The position numbers and the translations under genes were made by a program. Positions 1-12,204 of a stretch of 64,000 bases of DNA are shown one piece after another. The stretch is from assembly GCF_009557055.1 (NCBI RefSeq), contig NZ_CP045649.1, positions 1-64,000 of the forward strand. Direction: 5' to 3'. The DNA is from Nocardioides sp. dk884 (GTDB lineage Bacteria > Actinomycetota > Actinomycetes > Propionibacteriales > Nocardioidaceae). A model generated the notes under the pieces. It was not told the origin of the DNA and ran no database searches. It saw only the letters and a list, made by a program, of their open reading frames with translations. The number at the start of each line of letters is the position of its first letter. Positions within the stretch are counted from its first letter, which is position 1.

Positions 1-204
1 CGGACTCGGTCCAGGCGGGATTCACCAAGTCCGGAAAAGTGCCGCTGACCAGCACCGATGTCGACACCATGGCCCTGCGGGACGACCGGAGGGTGCGGTT
101 GGCCCGCCGAGGCGGACCGAGGTCCACAGCCTGTGGACAAAGTTGTGGAGACACCGAGCGTGCGGGTGAGCGAGACGTAGGACACCAAGGAAGGGCAGGA
201 ACCC
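1..204 (+). promoter_or_regulatory. dnaA upstream region with one perfect DnaA box
   Basis: This is the leader of dnaA. It contains TGTGGACAA at 132-140, the exact complement of the actinobacterial DnaA box TTGTCCACA, followed by a looser relative (TTGTGGAGA from 144). A purine-rich Shine-Dalgarno stretch lies at 188-199, just before the GTG start at 205. DnaA binding here would fit autoregulation, which is known for dnaA in many bacteria but is inferred here. No open reading frame in this stretch looks real; rpmH, usually divergent from dnaA, would lie to the left of the window. Confidence 0.6.
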
Positions 205-1689
205 GTGGACCAGGACGCCACCGAGCTCCATGTTGCGTGGCACGGCGTGGTCGAGGACCTCCAGCCCAACCAGCGTGCCTGGCTGCGTGCCAGCGAGCCG
301 GTCACGCTGCACGGCAACACCGCGATCATCGCGGTCGCCAACGACTTCACCCGCGGCCAGCTCGAGGGCCGGCTGCGCGGACAGCTCGAGGACGCGCTCA
401 CCGTCGCCTTCGACCGGGAGATCCGGATCGCGGTCACGGTGAACCCCGCCCTCGAGGAGGAGCGCCGCGACGCGGCGGCGGTCGCGCCGCCGCTCGCCGC
501 CGAGCCGGCGTCGACCTCGGCTCCCGAGCGCAACGAGACGTCGAATCTCCATGTCGATATGTCGACAAATATCAGCGACCTCTCGCCCACGCCGGTCGCA
601 GACACCCAGCTGCTCCCGCCGCCGTCCACGGGCCCGAAGCCCTCGGCGCTCGAGACCCGGCTGAACCCGAAGTACACCTTCGAGACCTTCGTCATCGGCT
701 CCTCGAACCGGTTCCCGCACGCCGCCGCCGTCGCGGTGGCCGAGGCACCGGGCAAGGCCTACAACCCGCTGGTCGTCTACGGCGACTCCGGGCTGGGCAA
801 GACGCACCTGCTGCACTCGATCGGGCACTACGTGCGCTCGCTCTACACCGGCGCCAAGGTGCGCTACGTGTCCAGCGAGGAGTTCACCAACGAGTTCATC
901 AACGCGATCCGCGACGACCGGCAGGACCGGTTCAAGCGGCGCTACCGCGATGTCGACGTGCTCCTCATCGACGACATCCAGTTCCTGGAGGGCAAGACCC
1001 AGACCCAGGAGGAGTTCTTCCACACCTTCAACACGCTCCACAACGCCAACAAGCAGATCGTGCTGACCAGCGACCGACCGCCCAAGCGCCTCGAGACACT
1101 CGAGGACCGGCTGCGCAACCGCTTCGAGTGGGGCCTGATCACCGACGTCCAGCCCCCGGACCTCGAGACCCGCATCGCGATCCTGCGCAAGAAGGCCGCG
1201 ATGGACCGGCTCACCGCACCCCCGGACGTGCTGGAGTTCATCGCCTCCAAGATCCAGACCAACATCCGCGAGCTCGAGGGCGCGCTGATCCGGGTCACGG
1301 CGTTCGCGAACCTCAACCGCCAGGAGGTCGACATGACCCTGGCCGAGATCGTGCTCAAGGACCTGATCCCCGAGGGCGGCGAGCCGGAGATCACCGCCGC
1401 GCTGATCATCGCCCAGACCGCGGCGTACTTCGGGCTCTCCATCGAGGAGATCACCGGCCCCAGCCGAGGGCGCCACCTGGTGATGGCGCGTCAGATCGCG
1501 ATGTACCTGTGCCGCGAGCTCACCGACCTGTCGCTGCCCAAGATCGGCGCCCAGTTCGGCAACCGTGACCACACGACCGTGATGTACGCCGACCGCAAGA
1601 TCAACCAGCTGCTCGCCGAGCGCCGCGCGGTCTTCAACCAGGTCAGCGAGCTCACCAACCGCGTCAAGATGCAGGCGCGTCAGTCCTGA
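205..1689 (+). CDS. dnaA: chromosomal replication initiator protein DnaA
   Basis: DnaA binds DnaA boxes at the origin, melts it and loads the replicative helicase. The 494-residue protein shows an N-terminal domain I (about 1-90), a low-complexity linker to about 155, and an AAA+ domain with Walker A GDSGLGKT (193-200) and Walker B LLIDDIQ (253-259). The C-terminal DNA-binding domain carries the signature RDHTTVMYA near 453. The GTG start at 205 follows a good ribosome-binding site and places the ORF at normal actinobacterial length. The last ten bases overlap the convergent ohrR gene. The usual neighbour dnaN is displaced by the ohrR/ohr pair. Confidence 0.98.
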   Translation: MDQDATELHVAWHGVVEDLQPNQRAWLRASEPVTLHGNTAIIAVANDFTRGQLEGRLRGQLEDALTVAFDREIRIAVTVNPALEEERRDAAAVAPPLAAEPASTSAPERNETSNLHVDMSTNISDLSPTPVADTQLLPPPSTGPKPSALETRLNPKYTFETFVIGSSNRFPHAAAVAVAEAPGKAYNPLVVYGDSGLGKTHLLHSIGHYVRSLYTGAKVRYVSSEEFTNEFINAIRDDRQDRFKRRYRDVDVLLIDDIQFLEGKTQTQEEFFHTFNTLHNANKQIVLTSDRPPKRLETLEDRLRNRFEWGLITDVQPPDLETRIAILRKKAAMDRLTAPPDVLEFIASKIQTNIRELEGALIRVTAFANLNRQEVDMTLAEIVLKDLIPEGGEPEITAALIIAQTAAYFGLSIEEITGPSRGRHLVMARQIAMYLCRELTDLSLPKIGAQFGNRDHTTVMYADRKINQLLAERRAVFNQVSELTNRVKMQARQS

Positions 1690-2165
1690 GCTGACCCGCG
1701 TCCCGGTGCCGGGGCGGCGTCGAGGTCCTCCAGCAGCCGACCGAGCAGGTCGCGCAGCTGCGCCGCCTCGGCGGGGGCGAAGGTGAGCCCCTCCACCAGG
1801 CGGGCCGGTACGTCGGCCACGCGCTCGCGCAGCGACCACCCCGGCTCGCTCAGCTCGACCAGCACCCGGCGCTCGTCGGCCGCGTCGCGCCGGCGCGTCA
1901 GCAGCCCGGCGGCCTCCATCCGCTTGAGCACCGGCGTCAGCGTCCCCGAGTCCAGGCGCAGCCGCCGGCCCAGCCCGGAGACCGTGAGCGGGTCGGCGTC
2001 GCGGCCGTTCTCCCACAGCGCCAGCAGGCAGAGGTACTGGGGGTAGGTCAGCCCTGCCTCGGCCAGCAGCGCGCCGTAGCGACGCGTCAGCGCGCGCGTG
2101 GCGGCGTACAGGGGGAAGCAGAGCTGGGCGTCGAGGTCGAGCTGAGGGAGGTCGGGGTCGGGCAC
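1680..2165 (-). CDS. ohrR: MarR-family repressor, OhrR type
   Basis: This 161-residue protein has the MarR winged-helix fold. It begins with LDAQLCFPLYAATRAL, and that early cysteine is where OhrR proteins sense organic hydroperoxides by thiol oxidation. The wing and recognition region contains LRLDSGTLTPVLKRMEAAGLL, here named only by position (about residues 71-91). It is divergent from ohr, with a palindromic operator candidate between them, which is the classical ohrR-ohr arrangement. GTG start at 2165; its 3' end overlaps dnaA by ten bases. Oxidation of the cysteine would release the operator and induce ohr. The assignment rests on cysteine position and neighbour. Confidence 0.88.
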   Translation of the reverse strand: MPDPDLPQLDLDAQLCFPLYAATRALTRRYGALLAEAGLTYPQYLCLLALWENGRDADPLTVSGLGRRLRLDSGTLTPVLKRMEAAGLLTRRRDAADERRVLVELSEPGWSLRERVADVPARLVEGLTFAPAEAAQLRDLLGRLLEDLDAAPAPGRGSAQD

Positions 2166-2195
2166 ACCGAAATCCTAGACCCCTTGCCCGATCCA

Positions 2196-2207
2196 ATTGT
2201 GCGCAAT
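2196..2207. promoter_or_regulatory. candidate OhrR operator between ohrR and ohr
   Basis: The sequence ATTG-TGCG-CAAT is an inverted repeat with 4-bp arms and a 4-bp spacer, embedded in the longer CCAATTGTGCGCAATAGG. It lies in the 54-bp divergent intergenic region, about 12 bp before the ohr ATG. Position and AT-rich arms resemble known MarR/OhrR operators. No binding data are available, so this is inference. Confidence 0.5.
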
Positions 2208-2219
2208 AGGTTTGCGCGC

Positions 2220-2636
2220 ATGAAGCCTCTCTACACCGCCTCCGCCGTCGCCACCGGCGACGGCCGCAACGGCCACGTCCAGTCCGTCGACCAGATGCTC
2301 GACCTCGACGTCCGGATGCCCCCCGAGATGGGCGGCGCCGGCGGCGGCACCAACCCCGAGCAGCTCTTCGCCGCGGGGTACGCCGCGTGCTTCCACTCCG
2401 CGCTGCGCGCCGTCGCCGGCAAGGCCGGCGCTGACGTCACCGACTCCGAGGTCGCCGCCGACGTCAGCATCGGCACCCGTGACGACGGCGGCTTCCAGCT
2501 CGCCGTCCGCCTCGAGGTCGCACTGCCGGCGGTCGATGAGGAGCGCGCCCGCGAGCTCGTGGAGCAGGCCCACCAGGTCTGCCCGTACTCCAACGCCACC
2601 CGCGGAAACATCGACGTGGAGCTCGCGATCGCCTGA
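2220..2636 (+). CDS. ohr: organic hydroperoxide resistance protein Ohr
   Basis: Ohr is a cytoplasmic thiol peroxidase that reduces organic hydroperoxides and depends on lipoyl proteins. The 138-residue product starts MKPLYTASAVATGDGRNG and has the two family cysteines, one in GYAACFHSAL and one in VCPYSNATRGN. I chose ATG 2220 over the upstream TTG 2184 because the family begins at this MKxLYTA motif and the upstream extension overlaps the operator. The ribosome-binding site is weak (AATAGG). It is divergent from ohrR and probably derepressed by peroxide. Its position between dnaA and the presumed oriC is unusual. Confidence 0.93.
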   Translation: MKPLYTASAVATGDGRNGHVQSVDQMLDLDVRMPPEMGGAGGGTNPEQLFAAGYAACFHSALRAVAGKAGADVTDSEVAADVSIGTRDDGGFQLAVRLEVALPAVDEERARELVEQAHQVCPYSNATRGNIDVELAIA

Positions 2637-3089
2637 TCCGACCCCGCCACCGACGGCGAACCACACGAATCCGGCACCCCTCGCAGGGTGTGGACTTCCT
2701 GTGGTTCGCCGTCGTCATTTCCGGGAGGGGTTGTGGAGGAACAGTGGTCCGGCGCGGAACTTGTCATTCGACTGCACAGGCGGCCGTGAGCTGTCCGGAG
2801 TTCCTCCACACCCCCTGTGGGATTGGATTGAGCGTGCTGACCTGCGTTTATTCAGTTCATCCACAGTTTCCACCGACCCTATGACTCCGACCTACCTCTA
2901 CATGGATCGATTGCCAGTGAACTTCCACTCGGGCTCCAACCTGGGGACAACCTCTCCGACGACAGGTCGAGACCACCGCCGCACGACCCGGTCGAAGAAC
3001 AAGTTCTGCCCCACCTCCGCTGCCGGTGCCGACCACGGCGTGGCAGGATGCGGATCCCCAGCAGCCCTCCTCCTCGAAGGACCACCACC
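2637..3089. other. presumed chromosomal origin region (oriC) upstream of dnaN
   Basis: These 453 bases hold no convincing gene. Degenerate DnaA-box-like sites are visible on both strands: TGTGGACTT (2689-2697), TGTGGAGGA (2732-2740), TCCTCCACA (2802-2810) and TCATCCACA (2857-2865). CCACA-CCCCC-TGTGG (2806-2820) is an inverted repeat. The stretch 2841-2861 is comparatively AT-rich and could be the unwinding element. In actinobacteria oriC usually lies between dnaA and dnaN; here it would be separated from dnaA by ohrR/ohr. No site matches TTGTCCACA perfectly, so the assignment rests mainly on position. Confidence 0.6.
2651..2714. repeat. 15-bp perfect inverted repeat with nested hairpin at oriC edge
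   Basis: CGACGGCGAACCACA (2651-2665) is exactly complementary to TGTGGTTCGCCGTCG (2700-2714). The 34-nt loop contains a second small inverted repeat, CACCC (2675-2679) with GGGTG (2686-2690). It begins 15 bp after the ohr stop codon. It could terminate ohr transcription or form a cruciform at the left edge of oriC. It lacks a T-run, which argues against a simple intrinsic terminator. Confidence 0.75.
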
Positions 3090-4226
3090 GTGAAGTTCCG
3101 CGTCGAACGCGACGTGCTCGCCGATGCCGTCGCCTGGGCTGCCCGCAGCCTGCCGGTGCGTCCCAGCGCGCCCGTCCTCGCTGGCCTCCTCATCGAGACC
3201 AACGACGAGGGCCTGGTGCTGTCGACGTTCGACTACGAGACCTCCGCCCGCGCCACGCTGCGCGCCGACGTGACCGAGAACGGTCGCGCGCTCGTCAGCG
3301 GCCGGCTGCTCGCCGACATCTGCCGCAGCCTCCCGGCCAAGCCGATCGACATGGTGATCGACGGCACCCGCGTCTCGCTGACCTGCGGCTCGGCCCGCTT
3401 CAGCCTGCAGACGCTGCCGGTCGATGAGTACCCGACCCTGCCGGACATGCCGACGGCGACCGGCACCGTGCAGAGCGACGTCTTCGCCCACGCCGTCGCC
3501 CAGGCCGTGACCGCGGCCGGGCGCGACGACATGCTCCCGGTGCTGACCGGCGTGCGGATCGAGATCGAGGGCTCGACGATCTCGCTGCTGGCCACCGACC
3601 GCTTCCGCCTCTCGCACCGCGAGCTCGGCTGGGACCCCCGCACCCCCGACGAGTCGCTCGCCGCGCTGGTGCCGGCGAAGGTGCTCGGCGAGACCGCGAA
3701 GTCCCTCACCGCGGGCAGCGAGGTGACCATCGCGCTCGCCGCCAGCGGCGCCGGCGAGGGCATCATCGGCTTCGAGGGCGCCTCGGCCGGCGGCGTACGA
3801 CGCACGACCACGCGGCTGCTGGACGGGGAGTTCCCCAAGGTCCGCAGCCTGTTCCCCAGCGAGCACCTCACGGTCGCCCGGGTCAAGAAGTCCGAGCTGG
3901 TCGAGTCGGTCAAGCGCGTCGCGCTGGTCGCCGAGCGCAACACCGCCGTCCAGCTGAAGTTCAGCGACGGCGTGGTCACCCTCGACGCGGGCTCGGGCGA
4001 CGAGGCGCAGGCCTCGGAGTCGATCGAGGCGCAGATCGACGGCGAGGACATCGTGACCGGCTTCAACCCGCAGTTCCTGCTCGACGGCCTCACCGCCATC
4101 GACGAGGAGCACGTGGAGCTCGCCTTCACCCAGTCCTCCAAGCCGGTCGTCATCAGCGGCGCTCGGGAGGACGGCACCACGCCGGCCTTCCGCTACCTGC
4201 TGATGCCGCGCCGGCTGCTCTCCTGA
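3090..4226 (+). CDS. dnaN: DNA polymerase III beta subunit (sliding clamp)
   Basis: The beta clamp is a ring that tethers polymerase III and other factors to DNA. The 378-residue protein has the three-subdomain pattern of the family: it begins VKFRVERDVLADAVAWAARSL and ends in the conserved C-terminal YLLMPRRL. GTG at 3090 is preferred to ATG 3048 because the family starts at this KFRVERD motif and AAGG lies ten bases upstream. It directly follows the presumed origin and leads the run dnaN-gnd-recF-DUF721. Confidence 0.97.
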   Translation: MKFRVERDVLADAVAWAARSLPVRPSAPVLAGLLIETNDEGLVLSTFDYETSARATLRADVTENGRALVSGRLLADICRSLPAKPIDMVIDGTRVSLTCGSARFSLQTLPVDEYPTLPDMPTATGTVQSDVFAHAVAQAVTAAGRDDMLPVLTGVRIEIEGSTISLLATDRFRLSHRELGWDPRTPDESLAALVPAKVLGETAKSLTAGSEVTIALAASGAGEGIIGFEGASAGGVRRTTTRLLDGEFPKVRSLFPSEHLTVARVKKSELVESVKRVALVAERNTAVQLKFSDGVVTLDAGSGDEAQASESIEAQIDGEDIVTGFNPQFLLDGLTAIDEEHVELAFTQSSKPVVISGAREDGTTPAFRYLLMPRRLLS

Positions 4227-4317
4227 GCCCACGCCTGCCGTCGTCTCACACGCCACGGTCTAGCGTGGGTCGGGCGAAGGACCCCGCAACCACTCCCTGA
4301 TCTGGAGGAGATGTGTG

Positions 4318-5253
4318 ATGGAGATCGGACTCATCGGCCTGGGCAAGATGGGCGGCAACATGCGCGAGCGGTTGCGCCGCGGCGGGCACACCGTGGTCGG
4401 GTTCGACCACGACCCCGAGCGTCGCGACGTCGACTCCCTCGACAAGCTCGTCGCCGCACTGCCCGCACCCCGCGTGGTGTGGGTGATGGTGCCCGCCGGG
4501 GAGCCGACCCGGCAGACGATCGCCGACCTCGGGGACCTGCTGGAGGCCGGCGACGTGGTCGTCGACGGCGGCAACTCGCGCTGGACCGACGACATCGCGC
4601 ACGCCGAGCAGCTCGCCGCCAAGGGCATCGGCTTCGTGGACTGCGGCGTGTCCGGCGGAGTCTGGGGCCTGGAGAACGGCTACGCGCTGATGTACGGCGG
4701 CGACCTCGAGCACGTCGCGCTGGTCCAGCCGGCGTTCGACACCCTGCGCCCGGAGGGCGAGTTCGGGTCGGTGCACGCCGGCAAGGTGGGTGCCGGGCAC
4801 TTCTCCAAGATGGTCCACAACGGCATCGAGTACGCGATCATGCAGTCCTACGCCGAGGGCTGGGAGCTGCTCGAGAAGGTCGACATGGTCGAGAACGTCA
4901 CCGAGGTGTTCCGCTCCTGGCGCGAGGGCACCGTGATCCGCTCCTGGCTGCTGGACCTGCTGGTCGCCGCGCTCGACGAGCAGCCCAACCTGGAGGGCAT
5001 CCGCGGCTACGCCGAGGATTCCGGCGAGGGTCGCTGGACCGTCGAGGCCGGCATCGAGCACGCGGTCGCGACCCCCGCGATCACCGCCGCGCTCTACGCC
5101 CGGTTCGTCTCCCGCCAGGACGACTCCCCTGCCATGAAGGCGGTCGCGGCGATGCGCAACCAGTTCGGCGGCCACGCGATGCACACCGCGCCGCCGGTCG
5201 GCGGCGACGCGCCGGCGGCCGCGGCCGGCGACCCCAGTCCGGTGGAGAGCTAG
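4318..5253 (+). CDS. gnd: 6-phosphogluconate dehydrogenase, decarboxylating (short form)
   Basis: This enzyme oxidises 6-phosphogluconate to ribulose-5-phosphate with CO2 release in the pentose phosphate pathway. The N-terminus is a Rossmann fold (IGLIGLGKMGGNM). The substrate signature VDCGVSGGVWGLENGYALMYGG lies near residues 106-127, and the catalytic KMVHNGIEYA follows near 163. At 311 residues it belongs to the short, often NAD-dependent class. ATG 4318 follows GGAGGAG at 4304-4310. A gnd gene between dnaN and recF is common in actinobacteria. Confidence 0.95.
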   Translation: MEIGLIGLGKMGGNMRERLRRGGHTVVGFDHDPERRDVDSLDKLVAALPAPRVVWVMVPAGEPTRQTIADLGDLLEAGDVVVDGGNSRWTDDIAHAEQLAAKGIGFVDCGVSGGVWGLENGYALMYGGDLEHVALVQPAFDTLRPEGEFGSVHAGKVGAGHFSKMVHNGIEYAIMQSYAEGWELLEKVDMVENVTEVFRSWREGTVIRSWLLDLLVAALDEQPNLEGIRGYAEDSGEGRWTVEAGIEHAVATPAITAALYARFVSRQDDSPAMKAVAAMRNQFGGHAMHTAPPVGGDAPAAAAGDPSPVES

Positions 5254-5259
5254 GCGGCG

Positions 5260-6414
5260 TTGTACGTCTCGCACCTCACCCTGCACGACTTCCGGTCCTA
5301 CGCGTCCGTCGAGGTCCCGCTCGAGCCGGGCGTCACGGCGTTCGTCGGGCGCAACGGGCAGGGCAAGACCAACCTCGTGGAGGCGATCGACTACCTCTCG
5401 CGGCTGAGCTCGCACCGCGTCGCCTCGGACGCGCCGCTGGTGCGCGCCGGCGCCGAGCGCGCGGTGGTGCGAGCAGCGGTGGTGCGTGACGGTCGTACGG
5501 CGGTGCTCGAGGTCGAGCTGATCCCGGGCAAGGCGAACCGGGCGAAGGTCAACCGCTCGGCCCTGCCGCGCTCGCGCGACCTGATCGGCCTGGTGCGCAC
5601 GGTGGTCTTCTCCCCCGAGGACCTGGTGCTGGTCAAGGGCGACCCGTCGGACCGGCGGCGCTTCCTCGACGACCTGCTGGTGCTGCGCGCGCCGCGCCTG
5701 GCGGGGGTCCGCGCCGACTACGACCGGGTGCTGCGGCAGCGCAACTCGCTGCTCAAGACCGCCGGGGCGGCCCGGCGCGGCAGCTCCTCGCAGGAGGCGG
5801 CGCTCTCGACGCTCTCGGTGTGGGACGCCCACCTGACCCGCATCGGCGCCGAGCTGCTGGCGCACCGGCTGCGGGTGGTCGAGGACCTCGCGCCGTATGT
5901 CGGCAAGGCCTACGAGACCGTCGCGCGGGGCGCGCGCCGCGACGACGCAGCGATTGCCTACCGGCCCAGCCTCGACCTGGACGGGGCACGCGAGCCGGCC
6001 GAGCTGGAGGCGGCACTGCTCGCCGAGGTGGAGCGCCGGCGCGGCGACGAGCTCGACCGCGGCGTCTCCCTGGTGGGGCCGCACCGCGACGAGCTGCTGC
6101 TCAGCATCGGCCACGGACCCGACGAGAGCCGGCTGCCGGTGAAGGGCTACGCCTCGCACGGCGAGTCGTGGTCCTTCGCGCTGGCGCTGCGCCTGGCCTC
6201 CTACGACCTGCTGCGCTCCGAGGGCGACGACCCGATCCTGATCCTCGACGACGTCTTCGCCGAGCTCGACACCGAGCGCCGCGAGCAGCTCGCCGGGCTG
6301 GTCGCGGGGGCCGAGCAGGTGCTGGTCACCGCGGCCGTCCCGGAGGACGTGCCGCCCGCGCTCGCCGGCGTGCGGTACGCCGTGGCCGGCGGTGAGGTGC
6401 GCCGTGACTCCTGA
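5260..6414 (+). CDS. recF: DNA replication and repair protein RecF
   Basis: RecF is an SMC-like ATPase that helps load RecA at gapped DNA. The 384-residue protein has Walker A GRNGQGKT (30-37), the ABC-type signature region around [11 protein letters not shown], and Walker [11 protein letters not shown] (328-337). The start is a TTG at 5260, six bases after the gnd stop, giving the standard N-terminus [14 protein letters not shown]. Its end overlaps the DUF721 gene by 11 bases, suggesting translational coupling. Confidence 0.97.
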   Translation: MYVSHLTLHDFRSYASVEVPLEPGVTAFVGRNGQGKTNLVEAIDYLSRLSSHRVASDAPLVRAGAERAVVRAAVVRDGRTAVLEVELIPGKANRAKVNRSALPRSRDLIGLVRTVVFSPEDLVLVKGDPSDRRRFLDDLLVLRAPRLAGVRADYDRVLRQRNSLLKTAGAARRGSSSQEAALSTLSVWDAHLTRIGAELLAHRLRVVEDLAPYVGKAYETVARGARRDDAAIAYRPSLDLDGAREPAELEAALLAEVERRRGDELDRGVSLVGPHRDELLLSIGHGPDESRLPVKGYASHGESWSFALALRLASYDLLRSEGDDPILILDDVFAELDTERREQLAGLVAGAEQVLVTAAVPEDVPPALAGVRYAVAGGEVRRDS

Positions 6415-6982
6415 CCCCGACGGCCCGGACGGCCCCGAGGTCCCCGCGCCGGGGACCGGCGGGCTGCTGCCGGAGGCCGCGGAGGAGGTGGAGCGTCGCG
6501 ACGACGGCCTCGACCTGGCCCGCTCGCTGACCCGGTCGACCGCGTCCAGCTCGCCGGCCGCGCGGCGCCGGCCGCGCTCGAAGTTCCGCGCGCCGGGGCG
6601 GGTGAGCGGCTCGCACCCCGACGATCGCGACCCCCAGCTGCTCGACACCACGCTGAGCCGGCTGGTCGGGGACCGCGGCTGGGAGCTCGACCTGCGCATG
6701 CAGGGCGTCTTCGGCCGCTGGGAGCAGCTGGTCGGCGCGGAGATCGCACAGCACTGCCAGCCGGAGTCGTTCGCCGATGCCAAGCTGGTGGTCCGCACCG
6801 ATTCCACCGCCTGGGCGACGCAGCTGAGGCTGCTCGCCCCGAGCCTGGTGAAGCGGCTCAACCAGGAGCTCGGGCACGGCACCGTGAGCGTGATCGACGT
6901 GCTCGGACCGCATCTGCCGACCTGGAAGAAGGGCCGGCTCTCGTCCCGGGACGGGCGTGGCCCGCGCGACACCTACGGCTGA
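6404..6982 (+). CDS. DUF721 (DciA-like) protein
   Basis: DUF721 proteins include DciA, which loads the replicative helicase in bacteria lacking DnaC/DnaI. Here a disordered, proline- and charge-rich N-terminus (about residues 1-70) precedes the conserved domain with [19 protein letters not shown] and a C-terminal KH-like region ([20 protein letters not shown]). GTG 6404 is preferred over 6392 because GGTGAGG (6391-6397) is well placed. It overlaps the recF end. Helicase-loading function is inferred from family and location. Confidence 0.85.
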   Translation: MTPDPDGPDGPEVPAPGTGGLLPEAAEEVERRDDGLDLARSLTRSTASSSPAARRRPRSKFRAPGRVSGSHPDDRDPQLLDTTLSRLVGDRGWELDLRMQGVFGRWEQLVGAEIAQHCQPESFADAKLVVRTDSTAWATQLRLLAPSLVKRLNQELGHGTVSVIDVLGPHLPTWKKGRLSSRDGRGPRDTYG

Positions 6983-7152
6983 TCCGTATCGCGGGGGTCG
7001 CGCCGCACGGGCGCCCTGGTGGACATACCTCTCCCTGTCCGACCCCCTGTGCGGCGCTTCTCGGGCCGTTTGCGGACCGCCCAGGGGCATCCGGGGGGTC
7101 CAGACGACCCCACGGGCGCGGCCCGGTCCGTGTTTCCGGGCGTTCTGGCGGG

Positions 7153-7158
7153 TAGGAT
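7153..7158 (+). promoter_or_regulatory. candidate gyrB promoter -10 element
   Basis: TAGGAT at 7153-7158 is a typical actinobacterial -10 hexamer. It lies 84 bp before the gyrB ATG inside the 260-bp gap after the DUF721 gene. No convincing -35 is visible at the expected distance. Nothing else was recognised in the gap. Confidence 0.35.
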
Positions 7159-7242
7159 GCTCGTTGGGTCGCCGTGCGCGACCCGTCCCATGTCGGCCCG
7201 GCGTTCGCTGGGTCGCGCCCGCGTTTCCAGGAAGAGGTGGCC

Positions 7243-9414
7243 ATGCCAGGGGAGAACGACGTCGAGCAGGGGTCCGGAACGACCCCCGAGACCAGCACCT
7301 CCCCCGCAGTCGAGACCACCGAGGACGCGATCCCGGAGGTCACCGGCCTGCGCAGCACCGCCGTCGACACCGAGTACGACGCCTCGGCGATCCAGGTGCT
7401 CGAGGGCCTCGAGGCGGTGCGCAAGCGCCCGGGCATGTACATCGGCTCCACCGGTGAGCGCGGCCTGCACCACCTGATCTGGGAGATCATCGACAACGCG
7501 GTCGACGAGGCGCTCGCCGGCCACTGCGACCGGATCGTGCTGACCCTGCGCGAGGACGGCGCGATCAGCGTCGAGGACAACGGTCGCGGCATCCCCACCG
7601 ACACCGCGCCCGGCCAGGACATGCCGGCCGTCACGATGGCCCTCACCATGCTGCACGCCGGCGGCAAGTTCGGCGGCGGCGGCTACAAGGTGTCCGGCGG
7701 TCTGCACGGCGTGGGCGTCTCGGTCGTCAACGCGCTGTCCACCCACCTGATCGTCGACGTCAAGAACCGCGGCCACCTGTGGCGCCAGTCCTTCACCATC
7801 GGTGAGCCCGACGGCCCGCTCGAGCAGGTCCGCCCGCTCGAGGAGGGCGAGGAGACCGGCACCACGGTGACCTACTGGGCCTCGGAGGAGATCTTCGAGA
7901 CCACGACGTACTCGTTGGAGACCATCACCAACCGCGTGCGCGAGATGGCCTTCCTCAACAAGGGCCTCGAGATCGTGGTGCGCGACGAGCGCCCCGCGGC
8001 CGAGGAGGTCGTCGACGCGGTCGAGGGCGACGCGGTGGCGGATGCCGCCGAGGGCGCCGAGACCGGTGACGGCGCGGCGATCCACCGCGCCCACACCGGC
8101 GGGCTCGAGCAGGTCTTCCGCTATGACCGCGGCCTGGTCGACTACGTCGAGCACCTCAACAAGCGCAAGGACAAGGCCAACCCGACGGTCATCTCCTTCG
8201 AGGCTGAGACGCCGCCGTCGGTCGAGAACCACATGAGCCTCGAAGTGGCGATGCAGTGGAACACCAGCTTCACCGAGTCGGTCCACACCTTCGCCAACAC
8301 CATCAACACCCACGAGGGCGGCACCCACGAGGAGGGCTTCCGCGCGGCGCTCACCTCCCTGGTCAACCACTGGGGTGAGGAGTGGGGCCTGATCAAGAAG
8401 CCCGAGGACCGGGTCAAGGGCGACGACATCCGCGAGGGCCTGACCGCGATCGTCTCGGTCAAGCTCGGCGAGCCGCAGTTCGAGGGCCAGACCAAGACCA
8501 AGCTCGGCAACACCGAGGCCAAGGGCTTCGTCCAGCGCCTGATGAACGACCAGTTCGGCGCCTGGCTGGAGCAGAACCCGGCCGAGGGCAAGGACATCGT
8601 GCGCAAGGCCCAGGCGGCGGCGTCGGCGAGGATCGCGGCCCGCAAGGCCCGCGACCTGGCGCGCAACCGCAAGGGCATCCTCGGTGGCGGCGGCCTGCCC
8701 GGCAAGCTCTCGGACTGCCAGTCGACGAACCCCGCCGAGTGCGAGGTCTTCATCGTGGAGGGTGACTCCGCAGGCGGCTCGGCGCGCCAGGGCCGCGACC
8801 CGCGGATCCAGGCGATCCTGCCGATCCGCGGAAAGATCCTCAACGTCGAGAAGGCCCGCCTGGACCGGATCCTGGGCAACCAGGAGGTGCAGTCCATCGT
8901 CTCCGCGATGGGCACCGGCATCCAGGAGGACTTCGACATCGACAAGCTGCGCTACCACAAGGTGGTGCTGATGGCCGACGCCGACGTCGACGGCCACCAC
9001 ATCAACACCCTGCTGCTGACGCTGCTGTTCCGCTTCATGAAGCCGCTGATCGACCACGGCCACGTCTACATGGCCCAGCCGCCGCTGTACCGGCTGCGCT
9101 GGAACAAGCCCCACGAGCACGAGTTCGTCTACTCCGACGCCGAGCGCGACGCGCTGATGGCCGCCGGCATCGCCGCGGGCAAGAAGCTGCCCAAGGAGAA
9201 CCCGGTCCAGCGCTACAAGGGTCTGGGAGAGATGAACGCCAAGGAGCTGTGGGAGACCACGATGGACCCCGACCAGCGGCTGATGCTGCAGGTCACCCTC
9301 GAGGACGCCGCGCAGGCCGACGAGATCTTCTCGATCCTGATGGGCGAGGACGTCGAGCAGCGCCGCTCGTTCATCCAGCGCAACGCCAAGGACGTCCGAT
9401 TCCTCGATATCTAG
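7243..9414 (+). CDS. gyrB: DNA gyrase subunit B
   Basis: GyrB supplies the ATPase and TOPRIM functions of DNA gyrase. The 723-residue protein has the GHKL ATPase motifs ([32 protein letters not shown]), the TOPRIM motif EGDSAGGSA (506-514) and DADVDGHH about 70 residues later, and the C-terminal [13 protein letters not shown] 7243 follows GGAAGAGG. An acidic, alanine-rich insertion of about 30 residues (roughly 254-285) sits between the ATPase and transducer parts. It is followed by gyrA. Confidence 0.98.
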   Translation: MPGENDVEQGSGTTPETSTSPAVETTEDAIPEVTGLRSTAVDTEYDASAIQVLEGLEAVRKRPGMYIGSTGERGLHHLIWEIIDNAVDEALAGHCDRIVLTLREDGAISVEDNGRGIPTDTAPGQDMPAVTMALTMLHAGGKFGGGGYKVSGGLHGVGVSVVNALSTHLIVDVKNRGHLWRQSFTIGEPDGPLEQVRPLEEGEETGTTVTYWASEEIFETTTYSLETITNRVREMAFLNKGLEIVVRDERPAAEEVVDAVEGDAVADAAEGAETGDGAAIHRAHTGGLEQVFRYDRGLVDYVEHLNKRKDKANPTVISFEAETPPSVENHMSLEVAMQWNTSFTESVHTFANTINTHEGGTHEEGFRAALTSLVNHWGEEWGLIKKPEDRVKGDDIREGLTAIVSVKLGEPQFEGQTKTKLGNTEAKGFVQRLMNDQFGAWLEQNPAEGKDIVRKAQAAASARIAARKARDLARNRKGILGGGGLPGKLSDCQSTNPAECEVFIVEGDSAGGSARQGRDPRIQAILPIRGKILNVEKARLDRILGNQEVQSIVSAMGTGIQEDFDIDKLRYHKVVLMADADVDGHHINTLLLTLLFRFMKPLIDHGHVYMAQPPLYRLRWNKPHEHEFVYSDAERDALMAAGIAAGKKLPKENPVQRYKGLGEMNAKELWETTMDPDQRLMLQVTLEDAAQADEIFSILMGEDVEQRRSFIQRNAKDVRFLDI

Positions 9415-9465
9415 CTCTCTAGCGCCAGAACTAGATTCCCGTAGACACGACCAGAAAGCTCCATC

Positions 9466-12203
<2,738 letters not shown>

Positions 12204-12204
<1 letters not shown>

